Source of the DNA: Topomyia yanbarensis
Lineage: Eukaryota; Arthropoda; Insecta; Diptera; Culicidae
Reading direction: 5' to 3'
Length of the DNA: 64,000 nt
Assembly: GCF_030247195.1 (NCBI RefSeq)
Contig: NC_080672.1
Location: 187,619,201-187,683,200, forward strand
The notes beneath the pieces were generated by a model. That model was not told where the DNA came from, searched no databases, and saw nothing but the letters and a program-made list of their open reading frames with translations. Of this stretch, positions 20,824-33,560 are shown piece by piece (position 1 is the first letter of the stretch; the number at the start of each line of letters is the position of its first letter). A program made the translations under genes and the position numbers.

Positions 20824-23800
20824 TTTTACATTTCTTATAAAAGAAATGTATAGAATTCGCTTAAACTTTCAAGATTTTTTCCGAGGCCCGGAGGGCCGAG
20901 TCTTATATACCAATCGACTCAGCTCGACGATTTGGGACAATGTCTGTGTGTGTGTCTGTGTGTGTGTGTATGTAACGGACAAATTCTCATTCGTGTTTCT
21001 CAGCAATGGCTGAACCGATCTTATCCAAACCAATTTTAAATGAAAGAACTAAAAAACAGTATGAACGCTATTAATTTGTTTTTGATTCTGATGTTTAGTT
21101 TCCAAGATATGAATGTTTGAATGCGTAAAAATGGCGTTTTTTGCAGTTTTTTTGAATTATCTGCCGAAATTAACAGCATAGATTAACAATTTATATGTTT
21201 TTAGACAGCTTTAACGAATACCTTTCGAACAAGCTATAGATTATTGAAATCGGACTATTATCAAAAGAGATATTTAACATTAAATGCGGACGAAAGATTT
21301 TTATCATTTCCCATTGCCAGAAATATGACCAAAAACATGTAATCTATTATTAACGCCAAAACGGCTTGTTTTAGGTCAATAGTATCTTCGGAGAATTTAA
21401 TGGAGGAAATATGCCCTTTCTTTTGGTATTGTGCTTTTGCTGATTAATCCCCCTATGAGTGAGATATTTTCACAAATTTTCTTGGAAGTGATTATATCGA
21501 AATGATGCCTTCTACAAATTTGTAGCTCTTACTTTTGCGAATAACTTTACTGAAGACTTCAAATAACTATTTTGAATACTTTAAAAGTTATGGCTTGTTG
21601 TTTGTTGATTACTCTTTGTCGCCTATTTATTGTTCAATATAGAAATAATCCATTGAAATAAGCCAAACATTATTTCGACAAATCGAATTTTGTATTTCAT
21701 TTTTCTATCTACAACCGCTAGGAATAATCACCGAACACTTCCAAGTTGTCTGGAAGGAACTTGATAACTTATCAGTGCAAAAATGTTCATTTGTGCGAAC
21801 CTTCTGACTGCAATTTTTCTAATGAACATCGGATCGATCTGAAACATATCGGAAAATGAAAAGCGAAATAAATAACTCCAAGCAACGGCGTAGCCCAGAG
21901 AAGTTTTTGGGGTTTAACACCATACAACGCCACCAACCCCCCCCCCCCCCCACCACAACCAAAAAAAATATTGGATGGAAGTTGAAAATTTATTGATGCA
22001 GACTGATTTAATTCAATATTACAATAACAATTATCTGATCCGTAGATTGATAACCTGTTGTTGTAAACATCATGAGGACTTTTGATAAATTGTCGGAATG
22101 GGGTCATGATATGTAACTGATCTATTGGTCTTGATTTCACAGTTGTCTAATAGCATCAATATCAAATTCCTGCCTGAAAACATTCCAATAGAAAATTACA
22201 GAGTTCTGTAATCAATCATAGTCCTCAGATTTATTTTCAAATTGATCTCGTTTTTGTAGAGATGTACTGTAATAAGGGTCTTTATTTAATTGGAAGAGAA
22301 GTTAAAATGGATTTAATGTCTATGAAACATAGAACTGCTCACCAAAAAAATGCATAACTTTCAACATTTGCTAAAAATGTTCTTGCCTTTCTCATTCACT
22401 CTAAAATTCGTCAATCCAATCCCGACCCGGAGGGCCGAGTGTCATATGCCAATCGACTGAGTTCGTCGAGATCGGAAAATGTCTGTGTGTGTATGTGGAA
22501 AAAATGTGACCTCTGTTTCTCAGAGATGGCTGGACCGATTTGCACAAAGTTAGTCTCAAATGGAAGGTACAACCTTCCCATCGGCTGCTATTGAATTTTT
22601 TATTGATTGGACTTCCGGTTCCGGAGTTACGAGTTGAAAAGTGCAATCACACAGCAAATTCCCATATAAACTGAAATGAAAAATTTTCAAAATCAAATTT
22701 GTATTTTTGATACCAAATGACTTTAAAATGCATGAAACATTGAGATGTTTGACAAAAATTGACTTTTTTTGGACTTTGGTACATTTTTGTCTTTCTCATA
22801 TAGAAAGGTTATGCAATCACTCTAAAAATCGTCAATCATACGGGCCCGGAGGGAGTATGCAGTAAGGGGTTGCTACTTTAAAATTAAAACTAGTTTAAAA
22901 TTTCTTAACAAGTTGAAAATTTTCGGCAGGATCTGGACCTCCCGGATCTTTCTCCGTGATCCGCCGCTGGTTTCAAGCGATGTTTCAGTATCACATATTA
23001 TCTCAAGATCGTGGCTGTCGATCCATTGTATGTATGTGCAAATCGTACTGAACATGTAATATTCATTTCCACCATTGTACTGAACATAACCAGCCATGGA
23101 ATCGTAGTCTGGACAAATGAGACAAGCACAATTGCACCACTAGGTGGACTAAGACAGATTTTTTTTGGGAATGCGTCGAGTTGAGACGAAAACGTAATAT
23201 GATTAATAACGAGGATAACACTTTACGAATGTAGAGAGAAATTTATGAAAAATGACGATTTACATTCGATACAAGCAGGTTCTGATCGATTTTGATGAGC
23301 ATTTGATTTTTGTTGTATGACCAATTATATGTATAGGTCAAATGTTTAAAATCAGTAATTTAAGGTCAAGATAGCATCATTTTGAAACCGCCAACTTCGG
23401 AGGTTTAGTATCTTCGATGAGTTTTACAAACGTTAAACAGCGCATCATTTGATAAAATAATTTTGACGGTATATCGTCCAAGAAGTATTTATGGTGATTT
23501 TTCTCAGGTTAATATTCATGACTACAATAAAGTCTCAACAAATTCGCTAGACTCGAACTCTGTTACTATTTCTGAAAAATTAATTCTGCATAATTTTAAA
23601 AGTTCAAGAATTACGGTTTCGGAATTATGCCGTTTGGACAGTATGATCGATTTTCACCAAACCCCCACCAAACCGAATTTCTGGCTACGCTGCTGACTTC
23701 AAGTAAGTAGAAACAAAGTCGTTCTACACTCGTTCACAAGAAACTTCTTCGAATGCTGAATATCTATTATAATACATTGAAACCCTGATTTTATCAGCCA

Positions 23801-25018
23801 AATATGAACATATGTTTGATGGGCACTAGCAGACGAACAAGACTGAATTCGAGTAAATCCTTTCTTGAGCATGTTTTCCTTATCATAAAGATGGAAATAT
23901 GCAAAAATAAAAAATTCGTCATAATCAGAAGTAGTTATGAGACTACATCAAGAATATTTCAACAGTATTTTAACAGCTTCAGTTTATTAGAAAGAAAAAA
24001 AAATTGCCCGATTTAGTCAATGTCCCCATTTTGTCAGCCTAAAATACACCATGAGACTGATAAAAATGGATCTTTATTGTATGTATTATTCACTGTGTTT
24101 CACATTAATAGGTACATTTCATTTTTGGGGATTTCTTATTGAATCGAGCTACAACATTTGTTTGTTTTTATTTGTTCTTTGGCATTAGGATTAGCGATAA
24201 TAATTCAAATCAAGGATACTACTGGGAAGTCACCTTTAGAAAAAGTCGATGTCGAAGTAAAATTTGGAACATGCAAACAAACAGGGCGATACTTTTTTTG
24301 CTAGCAGTTTAGAAGCGAAACTGTCATTTTCGTATTTTTTAGGATTATCAAGCTGATACCAGCTGTAAATAGTAACAATGATCGCTATTGAAAAAAACCC
24401 GGACGAAATCGGTGGTGTAGAACGGTAGTTATTGTAAAAAACGTAAGAACGATACTTCAATGCTGATAGGTGGGACCGAAAAGGTAAACAATCGCCAAAG
24501 GGTCGATACTATCATTTTGTAAATTTCAATAGCAAAAACAAATTTTAATTTAATAATTTCAAATACTTTATGAAGTTTTGGGTTTCGATCACTGAATCAT
24601 GCAAGCTAGAATGTCAAAAAACGCAATAGTTCTTAAATAGGAAATAAAACCAAGTCTGGAAATATTCACTGTTGATTTTCTTTGAATGGTGTCCTTTAGG
24701 AAAATTCAGTTTTCCCACCACAATTTAGATATTTTATTAACAGAGCATTAACAATAATTCGTAGCTATGTCTATTTTATGGGCCATTTTTTCGCTTCCCA
24801 TTGATTTGAATGGGATTTCTAGCGCTGATGTTGTCCTATGCTGATTTGAGCGATTCTCTGAGTCCTGCCACTTTCCCATGTAGTATGTGTTATCAAAAAC
24901 ATCGCGAAGCATCAAGTTCTAAATGTTCTCAAACGATATAATATCCGAAGAGAGTGATAAGAGTTATAAGAATTGTCTCATCACACTGTTAGGTGGATTA
25001 AAAGCGTTTTTATATGGA
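20824..25018 (+). repeat. Hairpin-ended 4-kb non-coding repeat, copy 1, nested in the gypsy element
   Basis: It begins with the TTTTACATTTCTTATAAAAG hairpin, then GAGGCCCGGAGGGCCGAGTC and a TG-rich stretch. It matches the reverse complement of about 39110-44616 in the same order through a poly-C run (21937-21951), a GGCCCGGAGG-type core (22420-22450), CCACCTAGTGG-like blocks and a final segment near 24840-25018. No transposase or polymerase is encoded; the small ORFs are not shared intact between copies. It looks like a composite dispersed repeat or a large non-autonomous element. The ends other than the hairpin end are approximate. Confidence 0.75.
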
Positions 25019-26103
25019 TTACTCACTTGGGAGTTTTCCAAAAGCACCCGTCAGTTACCGACGGCAACAACACGGACTTTGATCCGAATAAAAAACAATA
25101 AACATTTCTCCGTCTTCTCTATTTTTATTGTGGAAGACCAACTCTGCCGCGAGAAGGTTCTTCAACACCTTCTTGCAATTTTTCAGAGCCACACTCACGC
25201 AGTGTGGTAAACAAACACTCGCACGAAATATATGCTCCGGCCCCGGTGACGACTATGGTAAGGTGGAATACTCTACTAAAAAAAACACTAATCTTATACC
25301 GTGCCGTTCTCCCGGGCACCGGACGCATCTAAATACACTACCTGCCGTGTTCGGCAAACAAATACAAAAAATTCTTTTGCGCCCCACTCGCGCAGTGAGG
25401 TAACCAGATTATCCAGAATCAGAGTGGTGTGCGTGTTAGATGGATGTGGGTTAAAAAGCGCCACGCATCTTCGATCCCGAATCGAATAATTAAATTTAAT
25501 TTCGCATAATTTTGGGTTTGTGGTTAAACCTGGGGTGTTTCATTTGATTCCAGCGGGAATCACTTTGATCTGTTTAAATTATGCGAGACATTCTTTGGTC
25601 CCTCTCAAACGTTTCTTTTGCCATGTTCAAAACGTTTTGAGGCGAAAAGGGACGAATATACAAACATTTTGTCCGGAATGTCTGCGAGTGGGAGGAACGA
25701 TGATGTGTTAAGCGGTATGGTATGTGTGAATGTATGAGTGCAGAATCGTATTGAAGGAGTGAATGAATGTGTGAATGATCAGATAAAATTGTTGTTGTTT
25801 TCCGATTGGATTTAGGGTTCAACCCATAACCGAGTAATGACGATGGCTGATAGCCTCTCGCTTCGGGTATGCTGTCAGTATTATCAGACCAAACACATAC
25901 AAACAGTTCACCGGTTAGGACATCCGGTCGATTAGTTTTTGAGATGAAAATTTATAAATTGCAGAAGAAATGATTAGGTGCAGTTAGTTTTTCTTTGTTT
26001 ATTTATTTATTTATTCATTTCGTTCATTATTATTGTATCGGTGTTAGGTGTTAGGTTAAAAAAAAATTGTTGCCAATTTTTTTCCACCCTGTGTGGGCGA
26101 GAT
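25019..26103 (+). other. 3' untranslated part of the gypsy element
   Basis: Lies between the nested repeat and the 3' LTR. No envelope-like ORF is seen. A short inverted repeat, CCGTCAGTTACCGACGG, occurs at about 25049-25065. The bases just before the LTR (GTGTGGGCGAGAT) could include a weak polypurine tract. Confidence 0.5.
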
Positions 26104-27185
26104 TGTAACCCGTCAGGGTAACAATTTTGCACTGGGTGGAAATATACCTTTTTTCACGTATACACTCCGTAGAGTGTATTGTTTACGTAAAGTTGTGCTC
26201 ACCACTGTTCCATATGATTGTTCGCTTTTTACGTTAAATATTGTTTATATTTTTGTTTGTGAACGATTTTGTTAGATCAGATAGGTGTAGTAATTTTTGT
26301 TAAATATTTGTATATTAATAACATAGGGTTTAGTCAGGTAACCGCTCTCCTCTCGCTGCGAAAAGTGTGCGGACTATGCTGTACCATAGCGATGACAGCT
26401 ATGCGGGATGTGCGTTTTTTGGTGTTGGTTGTCTGACGGAAGAAAAAGTCAGATAGTGACAAACCACGGTTTAGAAAAGACGTCCCCGATACGCTGTTTT
26501 GGGACAGTTGACCGCCACGACAATTGAGTGAAGTGCACGTGTGTGACGGAAGGATATCCGTCGGAAAGTGCCAGCCCGTGGTTCGGGCACTCATAGTGTT
26601 TCTGGTGCTGGATCGCCGTCGGGGGAAGCTAATCAACAAGGAGTTTTCGCTTCCCCGGCTAACCGCAAAGGATCCAGACGCACCAATCCGCCCTCGCTGG
26701 GAAGGATAAGCCGAACGAGCCTTGCTCTCCTTCTCAGCTAATAGCCAAGGAGGGCGAAGCAGGGTGGACAACGGCTCCCCCTGGGAAGACTCCTGCGGTG
26801 TCTTCCGGGATTCTTTGCGGGGAGCAAAGAATCCGGTGTTTCGTCACCATCGTCGCTAGGAACGTTCCAACAAAGGAGCTAAGCTCACCTCCCTAGCTAA
26901 TTGTCAAGGACCACTGCCGGAGCAGTCAACCCAAATCGGGAGAACTCGGCCGTTGCTGTCCCGGCCGGTCGGACGAGACCACCCGCCCTTCCGCCCAGCA
27001 GTAGCAGATCAGCAGTGGAGAGAGTTGGAGGAAATAAACACGGTAAAATTAAATTTATTTGTTTTGTTTACCTTTTTTTTGTTGTTACGGAAATCCGAAA
27101 TTCTGTAGAGGCATCTAGCCCGCCCTGAAAAGAAGGGTCCGCCGGGCAAACAAGAACCCGAGTAGTGGGCAAACCCCTACATACA
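26104..27185 (+). mobile_element. 3' LTR of the gypsy element
   Basis: Starts TGTAACCCGTCAGGG and ends CATACA. It is collinear with the 5' LTR, with about twenty differences counted by eye, and is followed at once by the target duplication GGTT. Confidence 0.9.
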
Positions 27186-28386
27186 GGTTTAGCCATCTCT
27201 GAAACAAAGTGAGTGAGTTTAGAAAATACATGCACACACACACAGACAGACAGACCTTTGCTGATCTCGACGAAATAAATCGAATGGGATATGACACGCG
27301 GCCCTCTGGGCCGGGATTAGGTTGATGATTTTCAGAGTGATTGCAAATCCTTTCTATATGAGAAAGGCAAAAAGGTGCGAAATCGGCAAAATCCCAAAAA
27401 GTCGGTTCTTATCAAAAAAAATTTTCGAGATAGCATAAAATCTCGACGCTCCATGCATTTTAAAGGTGTTTGGCATCAAAAACAAGAAATCGATTTCTGA
27501 AATTTCTTGGGGTTCCCCCATTGAAAAAAAAATCGAGTTTCGGCTTATTTGGGAATTTCGTACGTGACCTGACGGTTTAGTCTATATTTCCGGAACCATC
27601 TAAACGATCCGTACGAAATTTTATAGACATCTGTGGCAGGATTACCATTTTCACAGATTTTTCTGTAATGTCACAGATTTTTTTCATAATTTTTTATCAC
27701 AGATTCTTTTTCACAGATGACAGATTTTTGGCATTTTGATGAAAATTTCACAGATTTTCGGAAATATTGTAATTTTTCACAGATTTTTTAGAAATTGATC
27801 ACAGATTTCCACAGATTTTTTTTTCTTTTTTAGTCATCACAGATGGTAAAAAGTTTTTTTTGACCGAAACACAGATTTCAATGTGGCATCCTTGATCTGT
27901 GGGGATAATATATCATCATTATCTATAATCATAGATCATAATGAAATGACAAGATTATAACAGAACACAATTTCTGTAACATATTGTGTTATAAATTAGG
28001 TTTCATAAGTAGTTAAATAACAGAAATTTATAACAAGTAACAATGCGAGATATTGTTTTGAAATATTTCTGTTATATGTTTCTGAACGAGATAGCTATCA
28101 TTTGGGACTAAGTTTGTGAAAATCGGCCCAAGCATTTCCAGGAAACTGATGTGAGTTTGTTAATTTTGAAAGATGGCCGCTTATTCCGGGCACTTCCTGA
28201 GTCGTCTATGGTGGTCAATGTAGTCAATGAAAGTTCAGTTGGCCGTCAGTGACCAAGAAGTGCAACTAAAAGTTGTTTGAGTGATATTTTAGCGAAATTT
28301 TTACCTTTTTTGACTTCATCGGAGTATCGGTTTGAATCGGAATTTGCTTTGTGACCGCACGCCACAACCCATAAGACTGCCATAAA
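27186..28386 (-). repeat. Dispersed mosquito repeat, right part, with a TCACAGATTTTT array
   Basis: It resumes the repeat split by the LTR element (GGTTTAGCCATCTCTG, CA-rich stretch, GGCCCTCTGGGCCG, a CTTTCTATATGAGAAAGG hairpin). At about 27650-27880 a loose array of TCACAGATTTTT (ten or more copies) follows. A block with GTGGTCAATGTAGTCAATG near 28210 recurs at about 29757 and 30832. Confidence 0.7.
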
Positions 28387-29237
28387 ATGTTCTACACTGA
28401 TGGGTCACGAATCAATGAGGCTACTGGCTTCGGTATTTTCAACAATAACACCTCGATCTCTTTCAAGCTTGCAGAGCCTGCCTCTGTTTACACAGCCGAA
28501 CTAGCAGCAGTTCACTATAATCTGGAAATTATTGATACTTTACTTCCGAGCCATTATTTCATCCTCGCAGATAGCCTCAGCACAATTAAGGCACTACGCT
28601 CTTTAAAGCTTGATAATCACGCTTCGTTCTTTTTGAAGAAGATACGAGAATACTTAACCCAATTAACAAATAAATCTTATCAAATTACCTTAGTGTGGAT
28701 TCCCGCTCATTGCTCCATACCGGGTAATGAGAGAGCAGATAATTTAGCCAAAATAGGGGCACTGGACGGTGACTTCTATGAAAGACCTATTGCCTTCAAT
28801 GAATTTTATAGCGCTTCTCGTCAGAGGACGCTTACTAGTTGGCAAACATCATGGACAATGGTGATCTGGGACGGTGGTTGCACTCAATTATCCCTAAAGT
28901 ATCAACGAAGGCATGGTTCAAAGGGTTGGATGTAAGTCGAAACTTCATTCGTGTGATGTCTAGGCTCATGTCCAACCATTATACGTTGAATGCGCATCTC
29001 CGCCGTATTGGGATCGCAGAAGATAATCAATGTGCTTGAGGAGAGGGTTACGAAGACATTGAACATGTTGTTTGGTCTTGCACTGAAAATCGTGAAGCCA
29101 GATCCCAATTAATAGACTCTTTACGAGCCAGAAGAATACCACCCTATGTTCCTGTTCGTGATATCCTCGCTTTACGAGATCTTACATACATGGGCCATAT
29201 TTATCATTTCCTGAAAACAATAAATATTCAAATATAA
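28387..29237 (+). pseudogene. I-like non-LTR retrotransposon, 5'-truncated RNase H domain and C-terminus
   Basis: It begins at the RNase H domain of an ORF2: YTDGSR, YTAELAA, ADSLSTI and ERADNLAK supply the D, E, D and final acidic positions of the active site. The first frame ends at 28935. A frame change near 28840-28900 continues the protein as LGRWLHSIIPKVSTKAWFKG, VMSRLMSNHYTLNAHLRRIGIA and, after a stop at 29037-29039, GYEDIEHVVWSC. It terminates at 29235-29237. RNase H plus this cysteine-containing tail is typical of the I/Loa/R1 group of non-LTR elements, and it matches the mosquito sequences I remember for the I clade. 5' truncation is normal for such elements. The reading frame is broken, so only a relic remains. 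Confidence 0.8.
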
Positions 29238-29575
29238 TTATCCCCACAACGTTTCTAGTTTTTTGCCCTTGCTACCCACAAACAATTTAGATTTCCTCGC
29301 AGTTAGTTAAGTTAGATAAAACGATACAAATAAAGAAAAAAAAAATAAACAAAGATTACAGAAAAACTATCAATAGGTTTACAATGAAATTCAAGAAAAT
29401 AGAGTATAAATAAAAATATTCAAAATGATGATTATCCTCAGTGTTAGCATTAAAAAGTGAATTTTTATTATAACGTGATAGTCTTAAGAACTTTTGTAAC
29501 ATGATATGTAAAAAAAACCCCGGCGTAAAAAAGCTTTTGCAAATGCCGTGTCAAATAAACGTTTTATGAAAAAAA
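29238..29575 (+). other. 3' untranslated tail of the I-like relic
   Basis: AT-rich sequence after the ORF, ending in an A-rich stretch near 29568-29580 where the next dispersed repeat begins. No other feature seen. Confidence 0.5.
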
Positions 29576-31135
29576 AAAACCAATAACTCCGGAACCGGAG
29601 GTAGGATCGGGATGAAGTTCAAAGCCATTTACGGGGATAAAACACCTTTCATTTGAGACTAAGTTTGGTCTAATCGGTCAAGCCATCTCTAAGAAACCAA
29701 TGTGACTGTTATTCTGAATTTGAATATTTTCGCCGGGGCTTCCAGAACCGATGATGGTGGCCAATGTGGCCAAAGAGACTTTGAATGGCTGTTAGTGACC
29801 TAGTACTACAAATTCAAGCAGATGTGGCCACATTTTGGAAAAATCTTCACCTTTATACATTCATTCCGAAATTTTGTTCAATTGACATTTTCTACGTGAT
29901 CGTACTCATCACTCTGTAATTCCGGAACCGGAAGAAGAAGAAGTGGATCCATTAAGAAGTCGGGTTTCAGAGCAATCGTAATACTTTTCTATCGAGAAGG
30001 GCGAAAACCTTTTTTTATCCACCTAGTGGTGCCATTGGGCCTTTCTCATTTATTCAAGCTATGATTTAATAGCTGGTTCCGCTCAATAAAACATTGTAGA
30101 TGCATCTATGGCATTCTTATTACACTTGGTAATTATATATAAGTCACGACTGCCACGAATTTGGTGAGAAAAACGACGCCGTTGACACACTTGAAGCAAA
30201 CAAAAATATAATATTTAATTAGCTTAATTAGCGTGAGTTCAATGTTGGCTTTATGCTAACATAATTTGAAATGCGTTGTTGTGAGGGGCGGGCTTGTATG
30301 ATTAGTGGGAGAGAGGATGCGCCAAGAACCAACTAACTTATTTTGATATACGGGGTGGATGAAGGGGATGCGGATATGAGGTTGGTCTAAGAGGAGCGGT
30401 GGTGAGAGAAGCGGGGGGGGTGTGAGTGGAAGGAAGGGGAGGGATGGGTGTGGTGTGCAATAACCAACTGCGTATTATACCTTCCATTTGAGACTAGGTT
30501 AGTGAAAATTGGTTCAATCATCACCGAAGCGGCTTAAGTTCTGGAATATACCAAGATGTCGGGATTTCCGGAATTATCGAGAGTGGACAATATATTTCAA
30601 GAATCTTTAATTCGCCGTCAGTGATCTAGACAAGCGAATCGAAGTAATTTGATGCTCATTTCAACCTGTAACTCCGGAGCCAAAAGTCAGAACTGAAAGA
30701 AATTCAATACCAGTCAATATTATATCTTTCATTTGAAATAAAATTTGTAAAAATCGGTAAAGAGTTTGCTAGGAAATAGACATTAGCTCAGGAACTTGGA
30801 GAGTTTCCCGGAGGCATCATGAATAATCATAGGTGGCCAATGTGGTCAAAGCTACTTTGAGTGGTCATTAACGATCTAGACCTGCCAATCCAAGTATTGT
30901 TGAACATATTTGAATATGTATTACATCATTCGGACATCATAGGGTTACCAGTTTATATGGGAATTTTCTGTGCGACCGCGCTCTTCAACCCGTAACTCCG
31001 GAACCGGAGGTTCAATCAAATAAAAATTCAATAGCGTCTTATGGGACGTTATACCGTTTAGTTGAAACTAAGTTTGTGCAAATCGATACAGCCATCTCTG
31101 AGAAAAGTAAGAGACATTATTTGACACACGCATAC
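29576..31135 (-). repeat. Dispersed mosquito repeat, several diverged monomers
   Basis: At least three diverged monomers contain AACTCCGGAACCGGA, CTTTCATTTGAGACTAAG, a GGTGGCCAATGTGG block (29757, 30832) and GTGACCTAG-like ends. The stretch 30280-30450 is a G-rich, GGGTGAGAGAGG-like low-complexity insertion. Confidence 0.65.
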
Positions 31136-31828
31136 ACACTAGCCTGGCCCAAAATGCCTAAAATGTCGAAATCAAAACATTGCATCTGAAAATGATAGCT
31201 TGGGTGGCCAATAAGCTTCCCTGAAAATTTCAGCTTATTTGGTACACTGGAAGTGGTTCCACAAACGGCTCAAAGTTTGTATGGAAAAAATTGAGTAAAT
31301 GTATGTGGTGAAAAATGCACGATTTACATGATGAATGCACGATTTACATGAGGTAGGTAAATTCGAATACAGAAATTTCAACTTTTTCTTAATATTGGGC
31401 CACATCTCGCGATCGGTAACAGTTGGCGGGGTGGAGTCTTTGACAAAGTAGATCATAAAGTCAAGGGCTTTTCGATGGCGTACCATTTAGTTTAAAATTA
31501 TACCACTGGGTGGCGTTAGAGTGCTTGGGATTTTCATATACATTTTATGTTGGTCATATCTTATGGCCGGACACATTTGGCGGAATTGAGTCTTCGGTAA
31601 AGTGAACTATAAAGTCAAGGACTTTCCTAAGTAAAACAGTCCTGTTTAGAATACTCAACTCAGTGACACTAGGGCCTGCAAAAATCTCACATTTTATATT
31701 ACACCATACCTCGCGATTCAGATCACTTACTGGGACACTGTTGCTGTCAGCGTTACACACGTTCGAGAGTATTTCGCTTGCACTATAGAATTCAATGTTC
31801 AGTATATGTCAATAAAGTTAATAAAATT
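31136..31828 (-). repeat. Two related sub-repeats of an old dispersed element
   Basis: Segments near 31415-31490 and 31565-31640 share GGCGG..GAGTCTT, AAAGT..A.TATAAAGTCAAGG and similar blocks. The two minus-strand short ORFs there consequently look alike (KALDFMIYF and KVLDFIVHF). I regard this as non-coding repeat similarity. Identity unknown. Confidence 0.45.
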
Positions 31829-31856
31829 GAGGATGAGCATGAGCATGAGCATGATG
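31829..31856. repeat. GAGCAT microsatellite
   Basis: GATGAGCATGAGCATGAGC and continuation: four to five short 6-bp units. Confidence 0.8.
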
Positions 31857-32944
31857 ACCATACAATTCGTAGTTGCTAATTCGTGATTGACCAGAACAAG
31901 CAAAATTACACAGAGGATCAACGAATGGAGCCTGGGATCCTCAATCCATCCTCAATGTGCACGTTTCGAGAGTCCTATGCTTTGAAATGTCAATGACGGC
32001 GCCGGCCACGTCCTTAGTCATCGGAAAAGGAAAGGAATGTTAAGTGTAACAAACGTTTTTATGGAGACCGTGTATACCTCTGCATCTCCACGTTTGCCAC
32101 GGGAAAGAGCTGTTTGTTAATGGGATGGGATAAAAAGTTACACAAATCTGGATTCACCTTGATAAGTGATACGATCTATGCAACTTTCCGAAGTGTTATC
32201 ATGTGTTGATTGCTCTGGACAGCCGGCTGCCGAGAATCTATGCTAGATTTATCGTTTGTTGAATTAATTCTGTAATGCTTAGTTTGAAAAATGCAACACC
32301 GACTCCAGACAGCCGGCTGTCGGGAGTGACCTATGTTCAATTTAACTTTCGCTTCAATGGATTAATGTTCCTCACAAAGATTCTCGAAAGAAACTGAAGT
32401 GTGATTTCACACCCCGTGTTTGTTTATTGAGGAACAGAGCAAAGCTCGGGTTATCCTTCACAGTGAGAGTGGCTGGTGCTTTTGGATTCTTTGTGAATAT
32501 CCGAGAAAACCAATCACTACATCCAACTAAATCAACAAAACTATAAACAAATGCAAAAACATGCAACTAAATGTGAACGGCACAGAAAGAGGGAGTGCTT
32601 TACCAAAACATTACACTCTACGGTGAATGTGAAGAAAATAAGATATTTTTCCTCCTAGTGCTACGAGCTACATGAGAAATAAAACAGTGCATATTTATTT
32701 GTTTTTAAGCGTTTCATACAATAAAAAGCAATAGAAGCGCTCCAAAATTCTGTCGAGTGATCACTTTAATTCGAAATTCTAATTGATTTCAACGAATACC
32801 CATGTGTCTCTTGAAGTCTATCCCCTGCTCAGTAAAATTTCGCTGGTCAAAGTACCACTAGAGGCGGTAACCCTACCTCTATTTGAGAGCTCAATTGGTC
32901 AAATGAGTCATCGAAAACTCTTGATATACCAAAAGAATTCGAAA
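31857..32944. other. Spacer with two GACAGCCGGCTG palindrome sites, no gene
   Basis: No coding or RNA gene recognised. GACAGCCGGCTGCCGAGAAT (near 32219) and GACAGCCGGCTGTCGGGAGT (near 32309) form a direct pair about 90 bp apart, each with a palindromic core. Short GTGACCTATG and mosquito-repeat-like words suggest decayed repeats. Confidence 0.4.
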
Positions 32945-33560
32945 TTAATCCAAAAATTTAAATTTAAAATTTAATATGTTTGGTTTGCCATTCATTGATA
33001 CACAATCTATAAAAATCATATTCCGATACGAGATTATACCGAAACATTTTTGTAAAAGGGTCATACTCAAATGACGTAGCTTTTTTCGGCGTGTGCCGTT
33101 CATCAAGCACCATTCCTCTATATTGGCTATATCATGTTGGAGCACAGTAAAATCGAGTCCTGAGGAAATTGAACGAAAGATATTCAGATCATCAGCGTAG
33201 AGTAGTTTTCCGGATCTTTTGCGGATGCAGAGATCATTGATAAACAAGAGAAAGATAAGTTGCCCTAAGTGACTTCCTTGAGGTACACCGGTTGGCGTTT
33301 CGAAGGCGCTAGAGTATCAATTCTAAAGAAAGCGGATCGTTGTAAGAATGCAGAGAGCTGGATATCCATCCAGAAAAACCTAGTCCCTGGAGTTTCAAAA
33401 CAGTAATGTTGTGGGAGAATGAAAGTAAAATATATTACCGCCACATGTTGATGCTTCTCGACAGTAGGAATTAGAAGACTTATGCACGTCATCATGTTCG
33501 AAGTGGCGAAACGTTTCTTTGACAAATCCCTGCTGACATACGTCAATTATGTTGGAAGAA
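32945..33560 (-). pseudogene. Non-LTR retrotransposon reverse transcriptase fragment
   Basis: Minus-strand polymerase palm fragment. Upstream frames give IDTLAPSKRQPVY in one frame and TPTGVPQGSHLGQLIFLLFI in another, then NDLCIRKRSGKLLYADDLNI with the YADD catalytic motif, and HDIANIEEWCLMNG. The reading frame is disrupted around 33250-33420 and again after 33080. The pattern VPQGSHLGPLLF...YADD...IEEWC is that of Jockey/CR1-group reverse transcriptases. Endonuclease, thumb and tail are missing on both sides, so this is a short decayed relic. It lies alone in AT-rich sequence with no recognisable ends. Confidence 0.75.

Larger units (their letters stand above)
16084..27189 (+). mobile_element. 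Ty3/gypsy LTR retrotransposon, 11.1 kb including a nested repeat
   Basis: Two LTRs in direct orientation (16088-17168 and 26104-27185) are flanked by the 4-bp target duplication GGTT (16084-16087 and 27186-27189). They enclose gag and pol remnants in the order expected of Ty3/gypsy: zinc-knuckle Gag, protease, reverse transcriptase, RNase H, integrase. The LTRs differ at about twenty positions by my eye count over 1.08 kb, which implies a fairly recent insertion. The target was an older dispersed repeat whose two halves rejoin across the duplication. A 4.2-kb non-coding repeat is inserted after the integrase. No envelope gene is visible. Gag lacks its N-terminal part and pol contains stops, so the element is defective. 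Confidence 0.9.

Noticed and set aside
21787..22140. 117-codon minus-strand ORF with a glycine run
   Set aside because: It crosses a poly-C run and the frame is not kept in the inverted copy; non-coding repeat.
31235..31760. Two similar minus-strand ORFs as a gene pair
   Set aside because: The similarity extends outside the frames and fits repeat monomers; no domain and no conserved start.
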